Shown: positions 1 to 8,408, numbered from the stretch's first letter. The stretch: 64,000 bases of DNA from Curvibacter cyanobacteriorum (GCF_028649475.1 NZ_JAQSIP010000004.1:186001-250000), one strand, 5' to 3'. Notes: generated from the letters alone by a model not told the origin. Program-made: numbers and translations.

Positions 1-131
1 CGCGCAACGTGCTGGTGCGGGGCTTGGGCCATGTGGCGCTGGCCTGCGACGATCGGCTGCGCGCCGAAGTGATGGGCTGGATCGCCGCCACGGACGAGGC
101 GCCGGCGCCAACCTCGCGCGCCGAGGCTTGA
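1..131 (+). CDS. 3' end of an unidentified gene (possible alpha/beta hydrolase)
   Basis: The window opens inside an open frame that reads RNVLVRGLGHVALACDD... and stops at TGA 129-131, giving about 42 C-terminal residues. The segment VLVRGLGHVALACDDRL, with a Gly-His followed by a small Cys-containing loop, resembles the last strand and catalytic-His loop of some alpha/beta hydrolases. That is only a resemblance; the rest of the protein lies outside the window. It converges on phhA with only a few bases between the two stops. Confidence 0.45.
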   Translation, partial: RNVLVRGLGHVALACDDRLRAEVMGWIAATDEAPAPTSRAEA

Positions 132-134
132 GGC

Positions 135-1022
135 TCAGGCCGCCAGGGCGGGAGCGCTGACCGGGGCGGGGGACGGCGGTGCGGTTTCGACCTCGTCGGC
201 CGCCAACTCAGGCCAGCCGCGCAGGCGCTCGTACAGCGGCGTGAAGTCGCCTTCGGTGAGGTCGAACAGCTGCTGAAAGCTGTCGATCTCGAAGTAGGTC
301 GCCTGGTAGGTGTCGATCTTGTAGCGCGTGCGCATGGTGCGCTCGAGCTGCAGCGGCAGGCGCTGCGGTTCGGGGCTTTGCACCGCATGGCGCAGTTCAC
401 CGCTCGAGCTCAGGATGCCCGCGCCATAGGCGCGCAGGCCGCCGTGCTGGCGGATCAGGCCGAACTCGATGGTGTACCAGTAGAGCCGGCTCAGCTGCTC
501 GCAGGCGCCCAGCGCATGGGCCTTGAGCCCGCCTTGGCCGTAGCGCTGCACGTAGTCGGCAAACACCGGGTTGAACAGCAGCGGCACGTGGCCGAACAGG
601 TCGTGGAACACATCGGGCTCGACGATGTAGTCGAACTCGGCCGGGCTGCGGATCCAGTCGGTGACGGGAAAGCGGCGCTGTGACAGCAGGGTGAAAAAAG
701 GCACTTCCGGGATCAGGCCCGGCACCGTGACCAGCTGCCAGCCGGTGGCACGCATCAGGCGCTCGTTGACCTCGTCAAAGCGTGGGATGCGGTCCACCTC
801 GTCGGGGTGCTGGCCCAGCGAGGGCAGGGCGGCGATGAACTCGTCGCAGGCCAGCCCGGGCAGCAGGGCGGCCTGGCGGCGGAACAGCCGGGCGTAGGTG
901 TCGTGGTCCTGGGCCGTGTAGGCCGCGTAGTCCTGGGTGCAGGTGTAGTCGGCGCCGGCGCGCGAGTAGTCGCCGCGCGGGGGGCGGTCACTGGCGCCGT
1001 ACACCACGGGTTCGATGGCCAT
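135..1022 (-). CDS. phhA: phenylalanine 4-monooxygenase
   Basis: Converts phenylalanine to tyrosine in the cytoplasm using tetrahydropterin, O2 and non-haem iron. The 295-residue protein has the length of the single-domain bacterial enzyme, with no regulatory ACT domain. The iron site is visible as HDLFGHVPLL (His140 and His145) with Glu186 in YWYTIEFGLI, matching the His-His-Glu facial triad and its spacing in the family. It lies 102 bp downstream of hppD on the same strand, so phenylalanine to tyrosine, and later homogentisate formation from 4-hydroxyphenylpyruvate, are encoded together. The start MAIEPVVYG follows an AGGAGACA ribosome site (reverse strand). A pterin dehydratase (phhB) is not seen in the window. 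Confidence 0.96.
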   Translation of the reverse strand: MAIEPVVYGASDRPPRGDYSRAGADYTCTQDYAAYTAQDHDTYARLFRRQAALLPGLACDEFIAALPSLGQHPDEVDRIPRFDEVNERLMRATGWQLVTVPGLIPEVPFFTLLSQRRFPVTDWIRSPAEFDYIVEPDVFHDLFGHVPLLFNPVFADYVQRYGQGGLKAHALGACEQLSRLYWYTIEFGLIRQHGGLRAYGAGILSSSGELRHAVQSPEPQRLPLQLERTMRTRYKIDTYQATYFEIDSFQQLFDLTEGDFTPLYERLRGWPELAADEVETAPPSPAPVSAPALAA

Positions 1023-1124
1023 GGCTTGTCTCCTGAAGGGTTGAAACCCCCGCGGCGAGCCGGGTCGGCTGGGGCGGGGGTGGTGCCGGCCCGCCCTTTC
1101 TGGGGGGCGGTGTCCGGCTGGGGC

Positions 1125-2252
1125 TTACAGCACGCCGCGGCGCATCTGGTCGAGCTCGATCGACTCGAACAAGGCCTTGAAGTTGCCGTTGCCAAAGCCG
1201 TCGTCGCCCTTGCGCTGGATGAACTCGAAGAAGATCGGGCCGAGCTGGTTTTCGCTGAAGATCTGCAGCAGCAGGGCGTCTTTCTTGCCGTCGATCAGGA
1301 TCTTGCGCTCGTGCAGCGCGGCCAGGTCTTCGCCGTGGCCCGGGATGCGCTTGTCCACCAACTCGTAGTAGGTGTCGATGGTGTCGAGCAGGCGCACCTG
1401 GTTGGCGCGCAGACCGTCCACGGTGGCGTACAGGTTGTCCGAGCCCATGGCGATGTGCTGGATGCCTTCGCCGCGGTACATGTCCAGGTACTCCTGGATC
1501 TGGCCGGCCTTTTCCTTGCCTTCCTCGTTGATCGGGATGCGGATCTTGCCGCAGGGGCTGGTCATGGCCTTGCTCTTGACGCCGGTCACCTGGCCTTCGA
1601 TGTCGAAGTACTTGACCTCGCGGAAGTTGAACAGGCGCTCATAGAAGTCGGCCCACTCGTTCATGCGGCCGCGGTGCACGTTGTGCGTCAGGTGGTCGAT
1701 GTAGGTCAGACCGACGCCGCGCGGGGCCAGGGCTTCCTCGGTGCTCAGGCCCGGCAGGGGCTCGAAATCGACGTCAAAGAAGCCGATGTTGCCGATGGCG
1801 CCCGGGGCCCCGCCGTTCTTGCCGCGCCAGCGGTCCACCAGGTAGATCACGCTGTCGCCGATGCCCTTGATGGCCGGGATGTTCAGTTCGCCCGGGCCGG
1901 CGGTGCCGGCATAGCCCCAGGCGCCGAGGCCGATGGCGCGCTCGTAGGCGGCCTTGGCGTCTTGCACGCGGAAGGCGATCGCGCACACGCTGGGGCCGTG
2001 CAGGCGGGCAAAGCGCTGGGCGAACGAGTCGGGCTCGGCGTTGATGATGAAGTTGATCTCGCCCTGGCGGTACAGGGTCACTTGCTTGTGGCGGTGGCGG
2101 GCCACGGGGCGAAAGCCCATGCGCTCGAACACCAGGCCCATGGCCACGGGGTCGGGTGCAGCGAATTCGATGAACTCAAAGCCATCGGTGCCCATGGGGT
2201 TGTCCCAGGGCGTGAAGGGGGCGACGGCGGCGGTCGGCAGGGCGGCATTCAT
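1125..2252 (-). CDS. hppD: 4-hydroxyphenylpyruvate dioxygenase
   Basis: Converts 4-hydroxyphenylpyruvate to homogentisate, the second step of tyrosine breakdown, in the cytoplasm. The 375-residue product has two vicinal-oxygen-chelate halves. The iron ligands are visible in the C-terminal half: His187 in YIDHLTHNV, His266 in GIQHIAMGS and Glu343 in FFEFIQRKG. The frame is open upstream to 2387, but the ATG at 2252 is preceded by a GGAGACA ribosome site and gives the normal start MNAALPTAAVAPFTPWDNPMG. It is transcribed away from an Lrp/AsnC regulator, and the shared intergenic region holds a matching inverted repeat, so regulation by that protein is likely. phhA follows on the same strand. 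Confidence 0.96.
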   Translation of the reverse strand: MNAALPTAAVAPFTPWDNPMGTDGFEFIEFAAPDPVAMGLVFERMGFRPVARHRHKQVTLYRQGEINFIINAEPDSFAQRFARLHGPSVCAIAFRVQDAKAAYERAIGLGAWGYAGTAGPGELNIPAIKGIGDSVIYLVDRWRGKNGGAPGAIGNIGFFDVDFEPLPGLSTEEALAPRGVGLTYIDHLTHNVHRGRMNEWADFYERLFNFREVKYFDIEGQVTGVKSKAMTSPCGKIRIPINEEGKEKAGQIQEYLDMYRGEGIQHIAMGSDNLYATVDGLRANQVRLLDTIDTYYELVDKRIPGHGEDLAALHERKILIDGKKDALLLQIFSENQLGPIFFEFIQRKGDDGFGNGNFKALFESIELDQMRRGVL

Positions 2253-2304
2253 GGTCTTGTCTCCGGTGGGCAGGTTGGTGATTCGACTGTAGGGCGCCGC
2301 CCCA

Positions 2305-2358
2305 GCATTTTTTCTGCATTCTGTGGCGTTGATCTGGATCAGTTTGCAGGAAAAATGC
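2305..2358. promoter_or_regulatory. inverted-repeat operator candidate between hppD and the Lrp/AsnC gene
   Basis: Two 14-base arms, GCATTTTTTCTGCA (2305-2318) and TGCAGGAAAAATGC (2345-2358), are inverted copies of each other with one mismatch. Their centres are 40 bp apart, about four helical turns, so a multimeric regulator could bind both on one DNA face. The site lies between hppD (start 2252, leftward) and the regulator (start 2371, rightward). The AT-rich arms stand out in this GC-rich genome. Lrp/AsnC proteins commonly bind such repeated half-sites; binding here is inferred. Confidence 0.6.
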
Positions 2359-2370
2359 AAAATCAAAGCC

Positions 2371-2844
2371 ATGGAAGCACTCGACAAGCTAGATAAGCAA
2401 ATATTGCGCAGCCTTCAGCAGGATGGCCGGGCCACCTACGACCAGATCGCCGACACCGTGGGCCTGTCACCCAGCGCGGTGCTGCGCCGCGTCAAGCGCC
2501 TCGAAGAGTCGGGCGTCATCGACCGCTATGTGGCCCTGGTCAAGCCCGAATCGGTGGGCCTGGGGCTGACGGCCTACCTCAATGTGCGGCTGGAAAAACT
2601 CACCGAGAGCCACAAGCGCAACCCCATGGACGTGTTCCGCGCCAGCGTGCAGACCTGGCCCGAGGTGGTGGAGTGCGCCTCCCTGACCGGTGAGATGGAT
2701 TACCTGCTGCGCGTGGTGGTCGCCGACATGGCCCATTACAGCCGCTTCATCATGGACACCTTGCTCAAGCACCCCAGCGTGCAGGACTGCAAGACCAGCT
2801 TTGTGCTGGACCGCGTCAAGGCGACCACCGCCGTACCGCTCTGA
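2371..2844 (+). CDS. Lrp/AsnC-family transcriptional regulator
   Basis: The 157-residue protein begins MEALDKLDKQILRSLQQDGR, the standard N-terminal helix-turn-helix of Lrp/AsnC regulators (residues about 1-60, with LSPSAVLRRVKRLEESGVI as recognition region), followed by a RAM ligand-binding domain. The frame is also open upstream from a GTG at 2323, but that start would lie between the arms of the operator candidate. The ATG at 2371 gives the family-typical N-terminus. Divergent transcription from hppD suggests it controls aromatic amino-acid degradation and possibly itself; the effector is not known but tyrosine or phenylalanine would fit. Confidence 0.9.
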   Translation: MEALDKLDKQILRSLQQDGRATYDQIADTVGLSPSAVLRRVKRLEESGVIDRYVALVKPESVGLGLTAYLNVRLEKLTESHKRNPMDVFRASVQTWPEVVECASLTGEMDYLLRVVVADMAHYSRFIMDTLLKHPSVQDCKTSFVLDRVKATTAVPL

Positions 2845-2926
2845 CCATGAGGTGCCCCGGGCATCCCGGGGCAGGGGATGGGGCACGCATTTCTCGGTAC
2901 AAGTCAGGGGTTTGTGCAGATCGAAT

Positions 2927-2954
2927 TTGCAATCTAGGTGAAAACCCTTATAGT
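2927..2954 (+). promoter_or_regulatory. sigma-70-type promoter upstream of the GNAT gene
   Basis: TTGCAA (2927-2932) and TATAGT (2949-2954) are separated by 16 bases, a good match to a housekeeping promoter. The predicted transcription start would be about 2960-2962, right at the ATG proposed for the GNAT protein. That implies either a leaderless mRNA or translation from a later start codon. Confidence 0.5.
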
Positions 2955-2961
2955 TCGGGCC

Positions 2962-3690
2962 ATGTTAGCTCCCTCCATCTGGTTCAAAGCATCTTGGCAG
3001 GCGGGTCGTGAATGGTTCCGACCGCGGGCCATCACGCGCTCGGCCCATGCCCGTGCCCCCGCGCCGGTGATGGTGCCCATCCGTTCCTTGGGCCCGGGTT
3101 ACCGATCGCGCATTGCCGCCCACCTGATGGCGCTGGAGCCGCACGACCGCTACCTGCGCTTTGGCTACGCCGCCAGTGACGAGCAGGTGCAGCGCTATGT
3201 GGACCAACTGGACTTCGAGCGCGACGAGATCTTTGGCATCTACAACCGCCGCCTTGAGCTGATCGCCATGGCGCACCTGGCGTTCTCCAGTGACCCCAAG
3301 CTCGACAGCTGCGCCGAGTTCGGCGTGTCGGTGCTCAAGCAGGCGCGTGGCCGGGGCTACGGGGCCCGCCTGTTCGACCGCGCGGTCATGCACGCCCGCA
3401 ACGATGGCGTGAGCCTGATGTTCATCCACGCCTTGAGCGAGAACACCGCGATGCTCAAGATCGCCCGCAACGCCGGGGCCACCGTGGAGCGCGACGGTTC
3501 GGAGTCCGAGGCCTACCTCAAGCTGCCGCCGCCCAACTTGGACACCCAGATGGCCGAGCTGTTTGAGCAGCAATACGCCGAGATCGACTACCGCCTCAAG
3601 GTGCAGGCCAAGCAGTTCTGGGACACCCTGGCCAGCCTGCAGGAGATCCGCAGCGGCGTGCGTGCCGGCCGCCATCAGTCGGCCCAGTGA
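2962..3690 (+). CDS. GNAT-family N-acetyltransferase
   Basis: A cytoplasmic acyl-CoA-dependent acetyltransferase fold is indicated by the stretch EFGVSVLKQARGRGYGARLFDRAVMHARNDG. It contains the R-G-x-G-x-G/A acetyl-CoA loop (RGRGYGARL), followed by NTAMLKIARNAGATVERDGSE, the usual C-terminal GNAT strand-helix. The substrate cannot be predicted. The start is uncertain: a GTG at 2938 falls inside the promoter, the ATG at 2962 has no ribosome site, and the ATG at 3070 (MVPIRSLGPG) begins just before the conserved domain. The first 36 residues of the 2962 version are basic and low in conserved features. Confidence 0.8.
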   Translation: MLAPSIWFKASWQAGREWFRPRAITRSAHARAPAPVMVPIRSLGPGYRSRIAAHLMALEPHDRYLRFGYAASDEQVQRYVDQLDFERDEIFGIYNRRLELIAMAHLAFSSDPKLDSCAEFGVSVLKQARGRGYGARLFDRAVMHARNDGVSLMFIHALSENTAMLKIARNAGATVERDGSESEAYLKLPPPNLDTQMAELFEQQYAEIDYRLKVQAKQFWDTLASLQEIRSGVRAGRHQSAQ

Positions 3691-3779
3691 CGCGGGGCGG
3701 CGCCGGGTGGCTGCCGCCTGTCACATCAATCCGCTATCCTTGAGCCCTCTCCACTACCGCACGTTTTGCGCCCCAGGCT

Positions 3780-4655
3780 GTGTCCGACCCCCACCCCGCG
3801 CGACCTTCTGAGAAAGAAGACAAGCGCAGCTTTCTGCAAAAAGTAGCCGAGTTCATTCGGCCGGGCCCCGACTCCCGCGACGAGTTGCTGGAAACCCTCT
3901 CTGAAGCCGAAGACAACGACGTCATCGGCGCCGAGTCGCGTGTCATGCTCGAAGGCGTGATCCGCATGGCGGACATGACCGCCGGCGACGTCATGGTCGC
4001 CGCCCCGCGCATGGACCTGATCAACATCGACGCGCCCTACGACGAGCTGTTGAACCTGGTCATCGAGACCGCGCACTCGCGTTTTCCGGTCTACAGCGGC
4101 GAGCGTGAAAACATCATTGGCATCCTGCTGGCCAAAGACCTGCTCAAGCTGCAGCGGGCCCCCGAGCTCAACATCCGCGCGCTGCTGCGCCCCGCGGTGT
4201 TTGTGCCCGAGAGCAAGGGGTTGAACGACCTGCTGCGCGAGTTCCGCGGCAACCGCAACCACCAGGCCATCGTGATCGACGAGTTCGGCCGGGTGGCCGG
4301 GCTGATCACCATCGAGGACGTGCTCGAAGAGATCGTCGGCGAGATCGAGGACGAATTCGATGTCGCCGAGGACGAGGGCGACATCTTCGGCCTGGCCGAC
4401 CACACCTACCGCGTCAGCGGCGACACCCCCATCGAGCGGGTGGCCGAGGCGTTTGGGGTCAGCATCACCAGCTCCGACCCCGAGGACGATTTCGACACCA
4501 TTGGCGGCTTGATCGCGCACGAGATGGGCCATGTGCCCCGCCGTGGTGAAGCCCATGTGCTGGCCGGTCTGCGCTTTGCCGTGCTGCACACCAAAGGGGG
4601 GGCCGTGCGCTGGTTCAAGGTCTCTCCCGTGGTGGACGGCGCCGACGGCGCATGA
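3780..4655 (+). CDS. corC: CorC/HlyC-family protein with paired CBS domains
   Basis: The 291-residue soluble protein has the CorC/YbeX architecture. A short N-terminal segment is followed by two CBS domains (about residues 65-190; RMADMTAGDVMVAAPRMDLI starts the first, IVIDEFGRVAGLITIEDVLEEIVGEIEDE ends the second) and a C-terminal transporter-associated domain (about 205-285; DTIGGLIAHEMGHVPRRGE). Family members are linked to magnesium/cobalt efflux and, in E. coli, to ribosome-related functions. GTG start at 3780. It overlaps lnt by four bases (ATGA), the same neighbour order as ybeX-lnt in E. coli. It has no DUF21 membrane domain, so it is not itself a channel. Confidence 0.93.
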   Translation: MSDPHPARPSEKEDKRSFLQKVAEFIRPGPDSRDELLETLSEAEDNDVIGAESRVMLEGVIRMADMTAGDVMVAAPRMDLINIDAPYDELLNLVIETAHSRFPVYSGERENIIGILLAKDLLKLQRAPELNIRALLRPAVFVPESKGLNDLLREFRGNRNHQAIVIDEFGRVAGLITIEDVLEEIVGEIEDEFDVAEDEGDIFGLADHTYRVSGDTPIERVAEAFGVSITSSDPEDDFDTIGGLIAHEMGHVPRRGEAHVLAGLRFAVLHTKGGAVRWFKVSPVVDGADGA

Positions 4656-6292
4656 GCGCCGGCGCTGCGCTACACGCTCCCGTGCGGCCAGGGCGCGGCC
4701 TGCTCTGGCGCGTCTGCTGGGCGGTGCCCGCGGGCCTGATGCAGGCTTTTTCGCTGGCCTGGCCGGCGGGCGGCAGCCCCTCGGGCACCCTGCAACTGCT
4801 GTCCCTGGCGTGGCTGGCGGGCTTGTTGGCAGGCGTTCAACGGCCCCGCCAGGGTCTGTGGCTGGGGGCCAGCTTCGCGCTGAGCTGGCTCGCAGGCACC
4901 TTCTGGTGGCTGTTCATTTCCATGCACACCTACGGCGGTCTGCCCGCGCCGCTCGCCGTTCTGGCGGTGCTGGGGCTGGCCGCCTTCCTCGGGGTCTATT
5001 ACGCGGCGGCGGCGGCGCTGTACGTGCGCTGGCGCGAGCGCCTGCGCGGGGCCTGGTCGCGCAGCCTGCTGTTCGCCACCCTGTGGACCTTGGCCGAGCT
5101 GCTGCGGGGCCAGATGTTCACCGGTTTTCCGTGGGGGGCTGGCGGCTATGCCCAGGTGGATGGTCTGGCGCGCTGGCTGGCCCCCTGGGTGGGGGTGTAT
5201 GGCGTGGGAGCGCTGGTGGCCTGGGCCGCGGCGGGCCTGGCCGAGGCCGTCAGCCTGCTGGGCGCTCGCAGGAAGACGCGCCAAGGGCGGCTGGCCCCCT
5301 GGGGCGGCTGTCTGGTGGGGGGGCTGGTCTGGGCTGCGCTGGCCCTGGTGCCGGCGCCTGAATGGTCGGCCTCGTCGGCCCCGCTGGCAGTGCGGCTGCT
5401 GCAGGGCAACATCCCCCAGGACGAAAAATTCCAGGCCGGCAGCGGCGTGCCCATGGCCCTCAAGTGGTACGGCGACCAGCTGATGGCCCATGACAGCGCG
5501 CTGGTGGTGGCCCCTGAGACGGCCTTGCCCCTGCTGCCCCAGCAGCTGCCGGCGGGCTACTGGGCGGACTTGCTGGCGCGTTATGGCGTCGCCGCCCAGG
5601 CCGATGGGGCTGGCGCGACCGCCCAGGCCGCGCTGCTCGGCATTCCGCTGGGCACCGCGGCCCAGGGCTACACCAACTCGGTGGTCGGCCTGAAGCCGGG
5701 TGAACGCTCGCTGTACCAGTACGACAAGCACCACCTGGTGCCTTTTGGTGAGTTCATCCCGCCGTTGTTCCACTGGTTTGTGGCGCTGATGGACATCCCC
5801 CTGGGCGACTTCAATGCGGGCGCGTTGGGTCAGGCCTCCATGGACTGGCAGGGCCAGCGGCTGGCGCCCAACATCTGCTACGAGGACTTGTTTGGCGAAG
5901 AACTGGGGCGCCGCTTCCTGGTGCCCGAGCAGGCGCCCACGGTGTTGGTGAACTTCAGCAACATCGGCTGGTTTGGCGACAGCGTGGCGATTGACCAGCA
6001 TTTGCACATCTCCCGCTTGCGCGCGCTGGAGTTCGCCCGCCCCATGGTGCGCGCCACCAACACGGGCGCCACTGCGCTGATCGACCACCGGGGCCAGGTC
6101 CAGCAGCAATTGCCGCCGGTGACGCGGGGCGTCTTGCAAGGCACGGTGCAAGGCCGGGGGCTGAGCGCCGAGCAGGGCGGTTGGGGCATCACGCCCTATG
6201 CCTGGTGGGTCTCGCGCTGGGGCCTGTGGCCGCTGTGGGCGCTGGCTGGGCTGGTCCTGGCGGGCCTGTTGCGCCCCTCGGCCCGGCGCTGA
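4652..6292 (+). CDS. lnt: apolipoprotein N-acyltransferase
   Basis: Transfers the third acyl chain to the N-terminal cysteine of lipoproteins in the inner membrane. The 546-residue protein has an N-terminal half of hydrophobic segments and a nitrilase-like periplasmic domain. The catalytic Glu-Lys-Cys triad is visible as Glu289 (APETALPLLP), Lys359 (YDKHHLVPFGEF) and Cys409 (NICYEDLFGEE), in the order and spacing expected. A last hydrophobic segment (LWPLWALAGLVLAGLL) closes the protein. Translation is coupled to corC through an ATGA overlap. A strong hairpin follows about 75 bases after the stop. Confidence 0.96.
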   Translation: MSAGAALHAPVRPGRGLLWRVCWAVPAGLMQAFSLAWPAGGSPSGTLQLLSLAWLAGLLAGVQRPRQGLWLGASFALSWLAGTFWWLFISMHTYGGLPAPLAVLAVLGLAAFLGVYYAAAAALYVRWRERLRGAWSRSLLFATLWTLAELLRGQMFTGFPWGAGGYAQVDGLARWLAPWVGVYGVGALVAWAAAGLAEAVSLLGARRKTRQGRLAPWGGCLVGGLVWAALALVPAPEWSASSAPLAVRLLQGNIPQDEKFQAGSGVPMALKWYGDQLMAHDSALVVAPETALPLLPQQLPAGYWADLLARYGVAAQADGAGATAQAALLGIPLGTAAQGYTNSVVGLKPGERSLYQYDKHHLVPFGEFIPPLFHWFVALMDIPLGDFNAGALGQASMDWQGQRLAPNICYEDLFGEELGRRFLVPEQAPTVLVNFSNIGWFGDSVAIDQHLHISRLRALEFARPMVRATNTGATALIDHRGQVQQQLPPVTRGVLQGTVQGRGLSAEQGGWGITPYAWWVSRWGLWPLWALAGLVLAGLLRPSARR

Positions 6293-6294
6293 AC

Positions 6295-6324
6295 GAGGCC
6301 GCTCAAAGAGGCCGCTCAAAGAGG
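6295..6324. repeat. short tandem direct repeat after lnt
   Basis: GAGGCCGCTCAAA occurs twice in tandem just after the lnt stop and is followed by a third partial copy (GAGGCGCTGAA). No coding role is evident. It may be a slippage product in the 3' untranslated region. Confidence 0.5.
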
Positions 6325-6367
6325 CGCTGAACGCGCTGCCGTCGGGCCCCGCGCCCCACCCATGACC

Positions 6368-6397
6368 AAGGGGCCCGTTCAGGGCCCCTTTGTTCTT
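6368..6397 (+). terminator. intrinsic terminator after lnt
   Basis: A perfect 9-base-pair stem, AAGGGGCCC (6368-6376) with GGGCCCCTT (6382-6390), encloses the loop GTTCA and is followed by the T-rich TGTTCTT. It lies between lnt (rightward) and the convergent protease gene, so it can end the corC-lnt transcript. Confidence 0.8.
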
Positions 6398-6455
6398 GGG
6401 TCTGTGGCGCGGGCCAGACCCGGCTGACGCCGGCGGCCCTGCGCTGCGCCCACCT

Positions 6456-8408
6456 TCAAGGCGTGTTCCAGGCGTAGTAGCCGATGCCCTCGTAGCGGAA
6501 GCGCGGCAGGTTGCCGATCACCAGGTCCCGTTCGGTCGTGTCGGTGGTGAAGAAGTGCGCACCCGCGTTGGCGTTGTAGAAGCGGTACAGCGCGGTGTTG
6601 CCGCTGCCCGTGGCCGAGTTGGCGTACCAGCCCACGCCTTGGTAGCTCCAGCTCGGGTTCAGCTGGATCAGCAGGTCACGCTCGGTCTGGCTGATGGTGT
6701 AGAAGTAGGTGTTGCGTGTGGCGTTGTAGAAGCGATAGACCGGTTCCAGCGCCGAGGGGTTGCTGGTGTAGGCGTAGAAGCGGATGCCGTCGTAGCTCAC
6801 GCCGGGCGGGTTGGCCGCCAGCATCGCGTCGCGTTCGCTCTGCGTGATGGTGTAGAAGTGCGAGTCGCTCACGCTGTTGTAGAAGCGGTAGACCGGGCTG
6901 CGGCTGACCGAGGCCACGTTGTCCAGCCACTTGTAAATGGCGGCCTGGTAGGCCAGGTCAAAGCGGCCGTAGACGTCGGTGCCTGTGGGGTTGCTGCAGT
7001 AGGACGAGCCGCCGGTGAGCACGCCCACCAGGTACTTGCCGCCGCTGCTGGTCTGGAACAAACCCGAACCGCTGCTGCCGCCTTCGGTCACGCCGCTGGT
7101 CCAGCCCACGGTGAGGTGCGAGCTGCTCGCGACGCTGCTGCTGCCACAGCTGACGTTGGACGATCCGGCGGTCAGGTTGCAGGTCGAGTAGCCGACCACC
7201 TGACCCAGGCTGACCTTTTGCAGGTCACCCGAGGGGTGGTGCACGCCGCCCATCGAGGTGCCCACGGCCGGCACCGAGGGCGACCAGCCGGCGTAGGTCA
7301 CGCCAGCGGGCGGGGCGTTGTTGAGCTTGAGCAGGGTGGTGTCGGTGCTGCTGCTGGTGTAGAGCAGCGAGGCGCCGCCGACCACGGTGCGGCTCAGCCC
7401 GCTGAGCACGCCGCTGCCGCAGGCCGAGGCGCGGTAGAACCAAAAGGTTTGCAGCGTCGAGGCCGCGGCCTGGGTCGAGATGCAGTGGTTGGCCGACAGG
7501 AAGTACGGCGTCTGGCTGTTCGCGCGGTCGTTCAGCAGCGTGCCGGTGCACAGGTAGCTGGCGCCGGAGCTGGTGTCGGAGAACACCATGCGGGCCGTGC
7601 TGTTCGCGGTGGTGGCCCAGTCGGAGCGGCAGGCGACGTCGACTTCGCAGCTGCCCGAGTTGTTGATCTTCAGGCTCAGCTTGGCCGCGGTGGGCGACTG
7701 GAACAGGTGCGAGATCTGCGGCACGTTGATCTGCAGGCTGCTGGTGGCCACGCCGGCCGGCAGTTCGATCTCGAGGTTGATTTCTTCACCCTCGACATAG
7801 GGGCCGACGTAGGTGCGGCTGGCGCTGCTGCCCGGGGCTTCGATGGCGTTGGTGCTGAGGGTGTCCTTGATTTCCAGGCCGCTGATCTGCGTGGCCGTGG
7901 TCGCGCCCTGGCCATAGAAGCGCAGTTGTGCGCTGGGCGGGATGGCCGTCACGTCGAGCAGCAGGCGGGCCCCGGCGGCGCCGGTCGAGACAAACCGGAT
8001 CGCGGTGATCTGGCCGCCGCTGGCGGTGGCGCTCCACTTCAGGCGTTGGCTGAAGTCGCTGGCCGAGCCCAGCTCGGTGACCTTGCGGCCAATGCCGATT
8101 TGCGGCACGTCGGTCAGGCTGCGTTCGCTGCTGGTGGCGACCTTGGCGATGTCGGCCGTGGCGCTGGCCAGCACCAGCTTGGCACTGGGCTGAGGCGACT
8201 GGCTGCCCAGGGTGTAGCTGTGCTTGTCTTCGGCGCCGGCCTTGGTCACCTCCGGGGTGTAGGACTCCACGCTGGTGCTCAGGGGCCCGCTGGCGACGGC
8301 GCTGCGTGTGGTACTGGCCACATCGCCACTGCCCGTGCTGCCCCCGCAGGCGCTCAAGAGTGCGGCCAAGCCCAGGGCCAGACCTTGGACAAACCGGTTT
8401 GTTTTCAT
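6456..8408 (-). CDS. secreted lipoprotein serine protease, lysyl-endopeptidase-like, with C-terminal DUF5648-type repeats
   Basis: The 650-residue product starts MKTNRFVQGLALGLAALLSACGG, a lipoprotein signal with lipobox LSAC (Cys21), preceded by a purine-rich GAGGGAATGGG site. After a pro-region, a trypsin-fold domain (about 255-500) carries a plausible catalytic triad: His308 in YFLSANHC, Asp356 in SSTDTTLLKLN and Ser446 in GVTEGGSSGSG. The layout, including the AGW...GVHHPSGD segment and the paired cysteines, resembles Achromobacter/Lysobacter lysyl endopeptidases. The C-terminus (about 506-650) has three repeats of the form (V/L)YRFYN...FYT..(Q/T)ERD, seen in DUF5648 proteins and probably a surface or carbohydrate-binding module. 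The alternative upstream starts are less likely because they would bury the signal peptide. Confidence 0.85.
   Translation of the reverse strand: MKTNRFVQGLALGLAALLSACGGSTGSGDVASTTRSAVASGPLSTSVESYTPEVTKAGAEDKHSYTLGSQSPQPSAKLVLASATADIAKVATSSERSLTDVPQIGIGRKVTELGSASDFSQRLKWSATASGGQITAIRFVSTGAAGARLLLDVTAIPPSAQLRFYGQGATTATQISGLEIKDTLSTNAIEAPGSSASRTYVGPYVEGEEINLEIELPAGVATSSLQINVPQISHLFQSPTAAKLSLKINNSGSCEVDVACRSDWATTANSTARMVFSDTSSGASYLCTGTLLNDRANSQTPYFLSANHCISTQAAASTLQTFWFYRASACGSGVLSGLSRTVVGGASLLYTSSSTDTTLLKLNNAPPAGVTYAGWSPSVPAVGTSMGGVHHPSGDLQKVSLGQVVGYSTCNLTAGSSNVSCGSSSVASSSHLTVGWTSGVTEGGSSGSGLFQTSSGGKYLVGVLTGGSSYCSNPTGTDVYGRFDLAYQAAIYKWLDNVASVSRSPVYRFYNSVSDSHFYTITQSERDAMLAANPPGVSYDGIRFYAYTSNPSALEPVYRFYNATRNTYFYTISQTERDLLIQLNPSWSYQGVGWYANSATGSGNTALYRFYNANAGAHFFTTDTTERDLVIGNLPRFRYEGIGYYAWNTP

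Noticed and set aside
1091-1110. CCGCCC...GGGCGG stem between hppD and phhA as terminator
   Set aside because: No T-run follows on the leftward transcript, and the two genes are likely co-transcribed.
807-2396. 529-codon open frame on the plus strand
   Set aside because: Shadow of phhA and hppD, both certain from metal-binding residues.
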